In this document: positions 1-5,546 of the stretch, piece after piece
How positions within the stretch are numbered: the stretch's first letter is position 1
Layout of the letters: each line of letters begins with the position of its first letter
NCBI GenBank assembly: GCA_021815935.1
Contig: JAKAZH010000127.1
Span: forward strand, 1 to 5,619
Reading direction: 5' to 3'
DNA length: 5,619 nt
DNA from: Actinomycetes bacterium
Lineage (GTDB): Bacteria; Actinomycetota; Acidimicrobiia; Acidimicrobiales; Palsa-688
Program-made: the position numbers and the translations under genes
The notes under the pieces: model-generated
Seen by the model: the letters and a program-made list of their open reading frames with translations, nothing else
What the model was told of the DNA's origin: nothing
Databases searched by the model: none

Positions 1-525
1 GACGTCGGCTCCGACGAGAGGATCCTCTTCGGCGCCGTGCGCCGTGGCGAAACACACGTTGCTTCCGGCCTCGGGGAACAGCACCGGTGCGTCCGGGGCG
101 AGGCCGTCGACCGCTGAGACGATGGCAGGCAGGGGATCGATGTCGACGACGACCGCATTCGCAGCGTCCACCGCCTCCGAGCTCGTCGAGGCGACGACGG
201 CTGCGACGATGTCACCGACGAAACGGACCCGGTCGCCGGCGAAGACCGGCCGGTTGAACGTGTCGGGGAGCATCGGGAAACCCTGGAACGAGGCGAGGCC
301 GAGGCCGTCCCCGGCGGCGTGGTAGACAGCGATCACGCCCGGCATGCCTCGGGCCTCCTCGACGTCGACGGAGCGCAGAGTGCCGTGGGCGACGGGGGAG
401 CGGACGAAGGCCACATGGGCGGCTCCGGGCGCTGCGAGGTCGTCCACGTACTTACCGGCACCCGTCAACAACGTCGGGTCCTCCAAACGGACCACGCGGT
501 TACCCAGGATCGATCCACTCGGCAT
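1..525 (-). CDS. Molybdenum hydroxylase large subunit (CoxL/xanthine dehydrogenase family), N-terminal part, cut by window edge
   Basis: The reverse-strand frame is open from ATG at 525 to the window edge, giving 175 residues with no stop. It begins MPSGSILGNRVVRLEDP and continues with LLTGAGKYVDDL, the hallmark opening of the molybdopterin-binding large subunit of CO dehydrogenase/xanthine dehydrogenase-type enzymes. Then come AHVAFVRSPVAHGTLRSVD (about residues 37-55) and FAGDRVRFVGDIVAAVVA (about 94-111), typical of the aldehyde oxidase/xanthine dehydrogenase a/b hammerhead domain. Such subunits carry the Mo-cytosine dinucleotide site and hydroxylate or oxidise CO, purines, aldehydes or aromatics with partner FAD and 2Fe-2S subunits; the substrate cannot be told from this domain. 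The catalytic loop and cofactor-binding domains lie beyond the edge. The start is supported by a purine-rich GGGAGG site seven to eight nucleotides upstream. It lies 38 nt after the GT4 gene on the same strand and may be cotranscribed. Family is confident; true CoxL versus another hydroxylase is undecided. Confidence 0.9.
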   Translation of the reverse strand, partial: MPSGSILGNRVVRLEDPTLLTGAGKYVDDLAAPGAAHVAFVRSPVAHGTLRSVDVEEARGMPGVIAVYHAAGDGLGLASFQGFPMLPDTFNRPVFAGDRVRFVGDIVAAVVASTSSEAVDAANAVVVDIDPLPAIVSAVDGLAPDAPVLFPEAGSNVCFATAHGAEEDPLVGADV

Positions 526-563
526 TGCTACGCCCTCCCTTGTTCGTACGTTGCCAACAGACT

Positions 564-1709
564 CTAGTCACGTCCGGGGTCTATATCCTCAGTCAGTCCG
601 GCGAGCTCGTCGTATATCTCGGCGTAGGCGGCGGCGATCCGCTTGGGTGCGTACGCCGCAGCGTTGAGGAGACCGGCTTGTGTGAGGTGACGCCTGTAGG
701 CGTCGTCGTCGAGGACGGCCTGCAGGCCGGTGCGGACAGACGCCGGGTCGGCCGGATCGACGAGGCGCGCCGCTCCACCGGCGACGTCGCGATGCGGGTC
801 CAGGTCAGAGGTGACGACCGCCAGGCCAGAGGCGTTCGCCTCCAGGATCGGCACGCCGAAACCCTCGGTGGTGGACACGAACGCCAGAACGTCGGCGGTC
901 CGGTAGACCCCTGGCATCGCTTCGTCGGGGACAGTTCCAAGCTCGCGGACCTCGACGCGTGCACGGGCGAAGGTGCCGCGCTGCGCTGCGTCGAGGGAGC
1001 CGACGACTACGAGCTGGCAGTCGAGGCCCGAGAGGGCCTCGGCGAGCACGGGCAAGTTCTTGTTCGGGGCTGTCCCCACGGCCAACACGACCGGCCGGCT
1101 TGTCGTCCGATCCGGCCTCGCCGCTGGCTCCGGGGTGACGGGTGGCGCCAGTGGCTCCGGGGTGAAGCCGGCCCCGACGGGGTGGGGTATCAATCGGAGA
1201 TTTGCATGCTCGGCGACGCCGAGGTTCTCGAGCTCTTTGAGTGTCGCTCGGCTCGGGACGGTGACGACAGCCGCGTGGCGGATCGGGAAGCGCAACCACA
1301 GCGACGAGTACACGGCCCGTTTGAGAGGTGACGCCCTTCGGAGGAACTCGGTGTCGTGGACGGTCAGCACCGTCGAGGACGCCCGGCGTGCGAGTGCCGC
1401 GTAGGTGATATCTCCGAGGATGTGGACGACGGGCTGCGTGAGCCGCCGCGCTTCGAGCACGGTCGCCGCCCGGGGAAGGACGCCCTTGCTGTAATGCTCG
1501 GAGGCCACCGCCGTGACGTTGAAACGCTCCGGCAGCTCGCGCCGTATCAGGGCAAAAACCTTCTCGATGCTGTGCTGGCCGGACTGCGGACGCCGGGAGA
1601 AGTGGACGACGTCGATGGGGCCGACGGCTTGAGCGATGCTGGGGGCGGCGTGCGCGGCGCGGTCGGCGTGCGCGGCGCGGGGGGAGCTGTGTCTATCGGG
1701 CGGCGTAAT
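564..1709 (-). CDS. Glycosyltransferase, GT4 family, GT-B fold; non-canonical or missing start
   Basis: A retaining GT-B glycosyltransferase that would move a sugar from a nucleotide-sugar donor to an envelope or soluble glycan acceptor in the cytoplasm. Counting from the proposed ATT at 1709 (381 residues): an N-terminal acceptor domain starts at IDVVHFSRRP and has a loop with QSGQHSIEKVF (42-52); VHILGDITYAALA and VLTVHDTEFL follow; a Pro-rich interdomain linker spans about 172-190; the donor domain has VGTAPNKNLP (201-210) and the GT4 EX7E motif EGFGVPILE (E292, E300). The oddity is the start: no ATG, GTG or TTG lies in frame between 1886 and 1508, and starting at GTG 1508 would delete the conserved first strand and loop. 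ATT at 1709 follows AAGGCGG by three nucleotides and would overlap the preceding GT4 gene by 17 nt. An ATC at 1616 just before DVVHF, or a frameshift fusion with the upstream gene, are alternatives. Function sure at family level; start and sugar unknown. Confidence 0.85.
   Translation of the reverse strand: MTPPDRHSSPRAAHADRAAHAAPSIAQAVGPIDVVHFSRRPQSGQHSIEKVFALIRRELPERFNVTAVASEHYSKGVLPRAATVLEARRLTQPVVHILGDITYAALARRASSTVLTVHDTEFLRRASPLKRAVYSSLWLRFPIRHAAVVTVPSRATLKELENLGVAEHANLRLIPHPVGAGFTPEPLAPPVTPEPAARPDRTTSRPVVLAVGTAPNKNLPVLAEALSGLDCQLVVVGSLDAAQRGTFARARVEVRELGTVPDEAMPGVYRTADVLAFVSTTEGFGVPILEANASGLAVVTSDLDPHRDVAGGAARLVDPADPASVRTGLQAVLDDDAYRRHLTQAGLLNAAAYAPKRIAAAYAEIYDELAGLTEDIDPGRD
1125..1165. 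repeat. 14-bp direct repeat, period 27, in a Pro-rich linker
   Basis: TGGCTCCGGGGTGA occurs at 1125-1138 and again at 1152-1165, 27 bp (nine codons) apart. It encodes two copies of a TPEP-type segment in the proline-rich hinge between the two GT-B domains of the minus-strand glycosyltransferase. It is a minor in-frame repeat in a flexible region, with no sign of a regulatory role. Confidence 0.55.
1646..1680. repeat. 17-bp tandem direct repeat, period 18
   Basis: Positions 1646-1662 and 1664-1680 are identical (CGGCGTGCGCGGCGCGG) with one base between, giving a period of 18 bp. On the minus strand this is exactly six codons in the frame of the downstream GT4 gene and encodes Ala/His/Arg-rich RAAHAD followed by RAAHAA. 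It lies just after the stop of the upstream GT4 gene, in the poorly conserved leader or linker of the next. It looks like a slippage duplication. Confidence 0.8.
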
Positions 1710-2826
1710 GAGCCGCCTTTTTGTAGAGGGCGTCGAGGCCTGCCGCCGTAGCCTCCCACGTGAAGCTCGCCGCTCGCTTCGTACCGGCGTCGATGAGAGC
1801 GTGCCTGACCGGCCCGTCGGACACCGCCTTTCGGATGGCCCCGGCGAGGGCTGTCGTGTCCAGCGGGTCGGCGAGCATCGCTGCATCGCCGGCGACCTCT
1901 CGCAGCACGGCCACGTCGGAGCCGACGACGGGAACACCCGCCCGCATGGCTTCGAGTATCGGGAAACCGAAACCCTCATAGGTAGACGGGTACGCCATAG
2001 CCCGGGCACCGCCCAGGAGGTTGGATCTGGCGTCGTCGCTGACGACCCCGAGGCGTAGCACCCGTGCCGCCACGTCTGTGCGAAGCGCTGCGATCGCGTC
2101 CGTCGTGAGCGCAGAGTACCCGGTCTGGCGGCCCGCGAGCACGAGAAGGATCTCGGGAACTTCGAGCGCTACATGGCCGAAGGCTTCGACGAGTCGAGGC
2201 AGGTTCTTTCGTGGCTCGTCCGTGCCGATGAAAAGCACGTAGGGGCGGCTGCTGATCAGGCGCTCGATGTGCGGGTCTGCTGGCGGGGAGGCACCCACTG
2301 GCGGTATGCCGAACGCAACGACAGCCACTCTGCCGGCATCGACGAGCCCGGGGCCGAAGACGTCGTCTACTTCGCTTGCAACCTGGCGGGTGGTCACGTG
2401 GACGTGCGCGCCGCGCGCGACGGCTCGGCGCAGCATGCCGGGGAAGGTGGCCACCACCGGATCGGGCGAAGGTTGGTAGACGAAGCTCAAGTCGTTCACC
2501 GTCATCACAGTCGGATGGCGGCTGGGCGGAGTCACGTAGTTGGTGGTGTGGACGACGTCGACGTCGCCGAGCCACCTGTCGATCTTCGGATGCTCGTAGC
2601 GTTGCCAGGCCTCGACTGCCAGCCGTGCCGGCGTGCGGACTCGCCGCAGGGATTGCGGGACGTCGGGACCGGGGGTGCCGTTGCGCAGACCGAGGGCGTA
2701 CGGCCTCAAGCGAGGACCGTCGTCCATGGCTTCGAGCGCAGACCACATCCCGGCCACGGAGAGGCCGATGCCCGTCCTAAAGCTTAAAAGTGGGGTGAGG
2801 TCGATGGCGACCGAGAGGCGGCTCAT
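1693..2826 (-). CDS. Glycosyltransferase, GT4 family, GT-B fold
   Basis: A 377-residue retaining glycosyltransferase of the usual GT4 length. The N-terminal domain opens with a strand and glycine-rich loop, VAIDLTPLLSFRTGIG (residues 6-21), followed by VDVVHTTNYVTPP (88-100) and TVMTVNDLSFVY (107-118), as in mannosyltransferase-like GT4 proteins. The donor domain has VLFIGTDEPRKNLPRL (197-212, with R206 and K207 placed to contact the nucleotide-sugar phosphate) and the EX7E motif EGFGFPILE (E284, E292). It ends with the normal GT4 C-terminal helix, SFTWEATAAGLDALYKK. The start is ATG 2826; the ribosome site is weak (GGATAGGCG region). No membrane segment or signal peptide is visible, so it should act in the cytoplasm. 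It lies 21 nt after gpgS and overlaps the next GT4 gene, arguing for one operon and one glycan pathway. Donor and acceptor cannot be told from sequence; mannose or glucose from a nucleotide sugar is a guess. Confidence 0.93.
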   Translation of the reverse strand: MSRLSVAIDLTPLLSFRTGIGLSVAGMWSALEAMDDGPRLRPYALGLRNGTPGPDVPQSLRRVRTPARLAVEAWQRYEHPKIDRWLGDVDVVHTTNYVTPPSRHPTVMTVNDLSFVYQPSPDPVVATFPGMLRRAVARGAHVHVTTRQVASEVDDVFGPGLVDAGRVAVVAFGIPPVGASPPADPHIERLISSRPYVLFIGTDEPRKNLPRLVEAFGHVALEVPEILLVLAGRQTGYSALTTDAIAALRTDVAARVLRLGVVSDDARSNLLGGARAMAYPSTYEGFGFPILEAMRAGVPVVGSDVAVLREVAGDAAMLADPLDTTALAGAIRKAVSDGPVRHALIDAGTKRAASFTWEATAAGLDALYKKAAHYAAR

Positions 2827-2847
2827 CGCTCGGTTCGCCTATCCGGC

Positions 2848-3756
2848 CTAGGCACTCAGGCGGTTCGCGGGTAACTCCGACAGGGCGGGGAGCTCGACCA
2901 GCTCGACCGCAAGAGGGTCGGAGCCCGGTCTCATGAGAATGTCGGTGTGCGACAGGCCGAGCTCGCTGCGCTCGAAACCCCCGGAGCGGGCAAGGGCGAG
3001 CTGCAAGATGGCGAGCGCCTGAGGGCCGAGCTGCGAAAGCGGGCGGTTGCGGTGCACGCGGCTGCCGAGGTCGCACTGGACCAGGCTCGTGTTGCCGAAC
3101 CTCTCGGTGACGTCTATCACCAAGCCGAGATCGACGGCGTACCCGCCGGCGAACGGGAGCGCTTCGAGGACTTCACGACGACCGGCGCACTCACCCGACA
3201 AGGGTTGCGCCAGGTCGGCGAGATGGGGGAAGAGCACGGATATGAGCGGCCGCGCCATCAGCTCGGTAACCCGGCCGCCCTGCTCGGCGCCCCCTTCGAC
3301 GGGCCGGTCGTAGAAGCCTTTGGAAAAAACTACGTCGTCACGGCCCAGGAGCGGCCCGACCAACCCGAGGACGAACGCCGGGTCGAAGCCGACGACGTCG
3401 GCGTCGCAGAACACCACGATGTCGCCGGAAGTCTCGTGTACACCCTTCCACATGGCCTGTCCTTTGCCCGGACCTTCGAACTGTGCAAGCACCCGATCGG
3501 CGGTGACGACCGATGCCCCTGCTTTGACTGCGACAGCGGCGGTGTCGTCGCTCGACCCGTCGTCGACGACGAGCAGCTCGTCGATCACAGCCGACTCGTG
3601 CATGAGACGTCCGACGAGGCTGGACACTATGTCGCCGACGGTCGCCGCCTCGTCGCGTGCCGGGATGCACACCGACACGGTGCGACCCCGCTTCAAGCGC
3701 TGCACCCGCTCGGCGGGAAACTCCGACGACTTGTAGCTCCGGCGCACCGAAGACAT
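2848..3756 (-). CDS. gpgS: Glucosyl-3-phosphoglycerate synthase
   Basis: A 302-residue GT-A glycosyltransferase matching GpgS (family GT81). GpgS joins glucose from a nucleotide sugar to 3-phosphoglycerate, the first step to glucosylglycerate and, in mycobacteria, to methylglucose lipopolysaccharides. Visible landmarks: an N-terminal SEFPAERVQRLK segment; nucleotide-binding VSVCIPARDEAATVGDIV (27-44) and LLVVDDGSSDDT (61-72); GPGKGQAMWKG (95-105); the metal-binding DXD as CDAD (D118, D120); GRVTELMARPL (161-171); LAQPLSGECAGRRE (182-195); GGYAVDLGLVID (204-215); GSRVHRNRPL (231-240, with H235 likely at the active site). The Asp in AVDLG stands where I recall Glu in the mycobacterial enzyme, a conservative change. 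ATG 3756 is preceded by a weak GGTGG; GTG 3747, eight nucleotides after an AGGA, is an alternative. It is first in the minus-strand run with two GT4 genes and is divergent from the riboswitch-controlled genes. Confidence 0.9.
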   Translation of the reverse strand: MSSVRRSYKSSEFPAERVQRLKRGRTVSVCIPARDEAATVGDIVSSLVGRLMHESAVIDELLVVDDGSSDDTAAVAVKAGASVVTADRVLAQFEGPGKGQAMWKGVHETSGDIVVFCDADVVGFDPAFVLGLVGPLLGRDDVVFSKGFYDRPVEGGAEQGGRVTELMARPLISVLFPHLADLAQPLSGECAGRREVLEALPFAGGYAVDLGLVIDVTERFGNTSLVQCDLGSRVHRNRPLSQLGPQALAILQLALARSGGFERSELGLSHTDILMRPGSDPLAVELVELPALSELPANRLSA

Positions 3757-3777
3757 CCTGCCACCGTTTCGCGGCCG

Positions 3778-3806
3778 TCCACGAACCGGGTTCGGTGCGC
3801 TATACT
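3778..3806 (+). promoter_or_regulatory. Promoter of the riboswitch/thrC transcript
   Basis: TATACT at 3801-3806 is a close match to the -10 consensus. With a 17-bp spacer, the -35 position (3778-3783, TCCACG) matches TTGACA at three of six positions, so that half is weak. Transcription from about 3812-3815 would place the SAM aptamer at the very 5' end of the RNA, which supports the assignment. Confidence 0.6.
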
Positions 3807-3817
3807 CCAATCCAACA

Positions 3818-3906
3818 TCATCCAGAGCGGCAGAGGGACGGGCCCTGTGAAGCCGCGGCAACCTTCCCACCTCGTGTGGGGTCGGTGCCAACGCCCGGTT
3901 CGATGA
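3818..3906 (+). ncRNA. SAM-I class (S-box) riboswitch aptamer
   Basis: The region carries the conserved S-box core in order. P1 is TCATC (3818-3822) paired with GATGA (3902-3906). Then AGAG and P2 GCGGC (3827-3831) with GCCGC (3852-3856), enclosing GAGGGACGGGCCCTGTGAA, which has the kink-turn and pseudoknot loop signature of SAM-I. GGCAACC follows, P3 is CCCAC (3866-3870) with GTGGG (3876-3880), and then GGTGCCAA. It senses S-adenosylmethionine. Canonical SAM-I has a clear P4 hairpin after GGTGCNAA; only about ten nucleotides (CGCCCGGTTC) remain here, so P4 is minimal or absent and a SAM-I/SAM-IV variant is possible. No terminator hairpin with a U run lies between the aptamer and the gene, and the AGGAGG ribosome site begins ten nucleotides after P1, so control is probably at translation initiation. 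Confidence 0.9.
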
Positions 3907-3915
3907 CGCTGCGCC

Positions 3916-3921
3916 AGGAGG
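3916..3921 (+). promoter_or_regulatory. Ribosome binding site of thrC, likely riboswitch target
   Basis: AGGAGG lies six nucleotides before the GTG start at 3928 and fixes that start. It is the probable expression platform of the SAM riboswitch. Two short pairings are possible: GGAGG (3917-3921) with CCTTC (3862-3866, one G-U), and GCGCC (3911-3915) with the core strand GGTGC (3884-3888). Neither is long enough to establish the polarity of the switch. Confidence 0.75.
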
Positions 3922-3927
3922 ATAAAA

Positions 3928-5169
3928 GTGCCACACGTTGACGGTTTGCGATGCCGGGAATGCCACCGCGCCTATCCGGCAGCCGCCCTGCACGTATGCG
4001 AATGGTGCTTCGGCCCGCTCGAAGTCGTCTACGACTACGAGGCGGTCGCCGCAGCAGTCAGCCGCAAGAAGATCGCCGGCGGGCCGCTCTCGATTTGGCG
4101 TTACGCCGATCTGCTCCCGGCCGCGCCGGAGGGAGCCGTCAGCCTCGGCGCTGGTTTCACGCCGCTCGTCCGGGCAGACCGCCTCGCCGCGGAGCTTGGA
4201 CTCGGCGAGCTGTGGATCAAGAACGACACCCTCAACCCGACCGGATCCTTCAAGGACCGTGTCGTGTCGGTCGCGCTCACCAAAGCCCAAGAGCTCGGCT
4301 TCAAGGTGGCTGCCTGTGCGTCGACGGGCAACCTCGCCAACTCCGTCGCAGCGCACGCAGCGCACGCCGGGATGGAGTCCGTCGTCTTCATACCCGCGGA
4401 CCTCGAGCCGGCGAAAGTCGTGACGACGGCAGTGTTCGGTGGGCGATTGATTGCCGTGGAGGGGAACTACGACGACGTGAACCGGCTTTGCGCCGAGCTC
4501 GCGGGAGAGCACCCGTCGTGGGCGTTCGTCAACGTCAACGTGCGCACCTATTACGCAGAGGGCTCCAAGACCCTCGCCTTCGAGACTGCGGAGCAGCTCG
4601 GATGGGTAGCCCCGGACCACGTCGTCGTGCCCGTCGCCTCTGGAAGCCAGCTCACCAAAGTTGCGAAAGGCTTCAAGGAGCTCTGGACGGTCGGACTCCT
4701 AGACGAGGAACCCCACGTGCGGATCTCCGGAGCCCAAGCGGCGGGGTGCTCACCGGTCGCGACCGCTTTCGCGGAGGGACGCAACGTCGTCAAGCCGGTG
4801 AAGCCGCACACAGTCGCCAAGTCGCTCGCCATAGGAAACCCGGCGGACGGCCCGTACGCCATCGACGCCGTCCGCAGCTCGGGCGGAGGTTTCGGCTCGG
4901 TAAGCGACGACGAGATCGTCGCCGGGATCCGGCTCCTCGCTAGGACCGAGGGAATATTCGCCGAGACCGCAGGAGGCGTGACGATCGCTTCGCTCGTGCA
5001 GCTCGTCAACGCCGGAGTCGTGAGACCAGACGAGCGCGTCGTCGCGTTCGTCACCGGTAACGGCCTGAAGACAGTCGACGCCGTCGCTGCGCACTGCAGA
5101 CCCACAGCGACCATCGCCCCGACACTCGACGCATTCGCAGCGGCAGTAGAGATCCCCACGGAGGACTGA
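3928..5169 (+). CDS. thrC: Threonine synthase-family PLP enzyme
   Basis: A 413-residue fold-type II PLP enzyme. Threonine synthase converts O-phosphohomoserine to threonine in the cytoplasm. An N-terminal four-cysteine element (C9-X2-C12 and C24-X2-C27) resembles the zinc-ribbon-like start of many ThrC proteins. The PLP lysine is K109 in NPTGSFKDRVVS. The substrate-carboxylate loop ASTGNLANS is at 131-139. VPVASGSQLTKVAKGF (about 214-229) fits the cofactor phosphate loop. ISGAQAAGCSPVATAF and KPHTVAKSLAIGNPADG are characteristic of ThrC, as is the late VTGNGLKTVDAV. The start is GTG 3928, set by AGGAGG six nucleotides upstream and by the cysteine element right after it. It is preceded by a SAM riboswitch and followed after two nucleotides by a CysO-like sulfur carrier, so a role tied to methionine or sulfur metabolism is possible. 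From sequence alone ordinary threonine synthase is the safest call; homocysteine-forming activity is speculation. Confidence 0.92.
   Translation: MPHVDGLRCRECHRAYPAAALHVCEWCFGPLEVVYDYEAVAAAVSRKKIAGGPLSIWRYADLLPAAPEGAVSLGAGFTPLVRADRLAAELGLGELWIKNDTLNPTGSFKDRVVSVALTKAQELGFKVAACASTGNLANSVAAHAAHAGMESVVFIPADLEPAKVVTTAVFGGRLIAVEGNYDDVNRLCAELAGEHPSWAFVNVNVRTYYAEGSKTLAFETAEQLGWVAPDHVVVPVASGSQLTKVAKGFKELWTVGLLDEEPHVRISGAQAAGCSPVATAFAEGRNVVKPVKPHTVAKSLAIGNPADGPYAIDAVRSSGGGFGSVSDDEIVAGIRLLARTEGIFAETAGGVTIASLVQLVNAGVVRPDERVVAFVTGNGLKTVDAVAAHCRPTATIAPTLDAFAAAVEIPTED
5160..5165 (+). promoter_or_regulatory. Ribosome binding site of the sulfur carrier gene
   Basis: GGAGGA lies inside the last codons of thrC, six nucleotides before ATG 5172. 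The thrC stop (TGA, 5167-5169) falls between it and the start, the arrangement expected for translational coupling of the two genes. Confidence 0.8.
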
Positions 5170-5171
5170 AC

Positions 5172-5447
5172 ATGGCAGTAACAATCCGGATACCCACACA
5201 GCTACGTCCCCTCGCAGGGGGAAACGCGACCGCCGTCGTCGACGCGGCCACCGTCGGCGCCGCCCTCGCGGACCTCGACGCCGCCCATCCGGGTTTCTCG
5301 GAGCGGATCTTCGACGAGGCAGGAAGTCTCCGCCGGTTCGTCAACGTGTTCGTCGACGACGAGGACATCAGGTTCCTGGACGGTCTGGACACCACGCTGC
5401 CCGGCAACGCCACACTGTCGATCGTGCCTGCGGTGGCAGGCGGCTGA
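5172..5447 (+). CDS. CysO-like MoaD/ThiS-family sulfur carrier protein
   Basis: A 91-residue ubiquitin-fold protein that ends in Gly-Gly (G90-G91), the tail that a MoeB/ThiF-type enzyme adenylates and converts to a thiocarboxylate so the protein can donate sulfide. Its layout follows mycobacterial CysO closely as I remember it: an opening VTIRIPTQLRPLAGG (residues 3-17), SERIFDEAGSLRRFVNVFVD (43-62), DEDIRFLDGLDT (63-74) and the end SIVPAVAGG (83-91). CysO hands sulfide to the PLP enzyme CysM acting on O-phosphoserine, and the protease Mec then frees cysteine. Here neither cysM nor mec is adjacent. The neighbour is a threonine synthase-family enzyme, two nucleotides upstream and probably cotranscribed and translationally coupled, so it lies under the same SAM riboswitch. 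MoaD proper (molybdopterin) or ThiS (thiamine) are less likely because the resemblance to CysO is strong and no moa or thi genes are present. Confidence 0.9.
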   Translation: MAVTIRIPTQLRPLAGGNATAVVDAATVGAALADLDAAHPGFSERIFDEAGSLRRFVNVFVDDEDIRFLDGLDTTLPGNATLSIVPAVAGG

Positions 5448-5472
5448 GGAGAAATCCGGAATTTTTTTCCTC
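5446..5472 (+). terminator. Hairpin at the end of the sulfur carrier gene, possible weak terminator
   Basis: GAGGAGAAA (5446-5454) can pair with TTTTTCCTC (5464-5472) through nine base pairs, one of them G-U, around a nine-nucleotide loop. It begins within the stop codon of the sulfur carrier gene. No U run follows the stem; the T7 tract lies in the loop and stem. It could be an RNA-stabilising or weak terminating hairpin rather than a classical terminator. Confidence 0.35.
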
Positions 5473-5489
5473 GGGAAGGCCACCTGCTG

Positions 5490-5518
5490 TTGCATTAGCC
5501 CGCCAGAGGCGGTTAACT
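5490..5518 (+). promoter_or_regulatory. Candidate housekeeping promoter of groEL
   Basis: TTGCAT (5490-5495) is a good -35 box (four of six matches). Seventeen bases on is TTAACT (5513-5518), a poor -10 box. Its position directly before the CIRCE operator is what one expects of an HrcA-controlled heat-shock promoter, since repressor on the operator would block the start site. The -10 call is uncertain. Confidence 0.45.
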
Positions 5519-5519
5519 G

Positions 5520-5546
5520 TTAGCACTCGACACATGAGAGTGCTAA
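5520..5546 (+). promoter_or_regulatory. CIRCE operator (HrcA binding site)
   Basis: A perfect inverted repeat TTAGCACTC - nine bases - GAGTGCTAA, identical to the CIRCE consensus. The HrcA repressor binds it and shuts off chaperonin genes until heat shock. It lies 44 nt before the groEL start codon, in the untranslated leader or across the transcription start. Confidence 0.97.

Noticed and set aside
44..325. 93-residue plus-strand open frame at the left edge
   Set aside because: It is opposite the molybdenum hydroxylase N-terminus, which is strongly supported by its LLTGAGKYVDDL motif and ribosome site.
525..1331. 268-residue plus-strand open frame opposite the GT4 gene
   Set aside because: It is antisense to a clear glycosyltransferase, has Arg/Gly/Asp-rich shadow composition typical of GC-rich DNA, and shows no recognisable motif.
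564..2009. Full 481-residue reading frame of the downstream GT4 from ATG 2009
   Set aside because: Its first 100 residues lie over the well-conserved donor domain of the upstream GT4 and have Arg/Ser/Pro-rich out-of-frame composition. Only the part from about 1709 on is coding in this frame, except in a frameshift-fusion scenario.
3757..3827. Minus-strand promoter for gpgS inside the divergent region
   Set aside because: A TATAGC on the minus strand near 3800 resembles a -10 box, but no -35 box is found at a proper distance and it is largely the mirror of the thrC -10, so I do not annotate it.
2947..3906. 319-residue plus-strand open frame opposite gpgS
   Set aside because: It is a mirror of the GpgS codons and overlaps the promoter and riboswitch; no domain is seen.
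2848..4620. 590-residue minus-strand frame extending gpgS upstream
   Set aside because: The extra part runs antisense through the riboswitch and thrC and has no family features; the GpgS homology begins at ATG 3756 or very near it.
4551..5159. 202-residue minus-strand open frame opposite thrC
   Set aside because: It is an antisense shadow with Ser/Thr/Ala-rich composition; the plus strand encodes an intact ThrC-family enzyme here.
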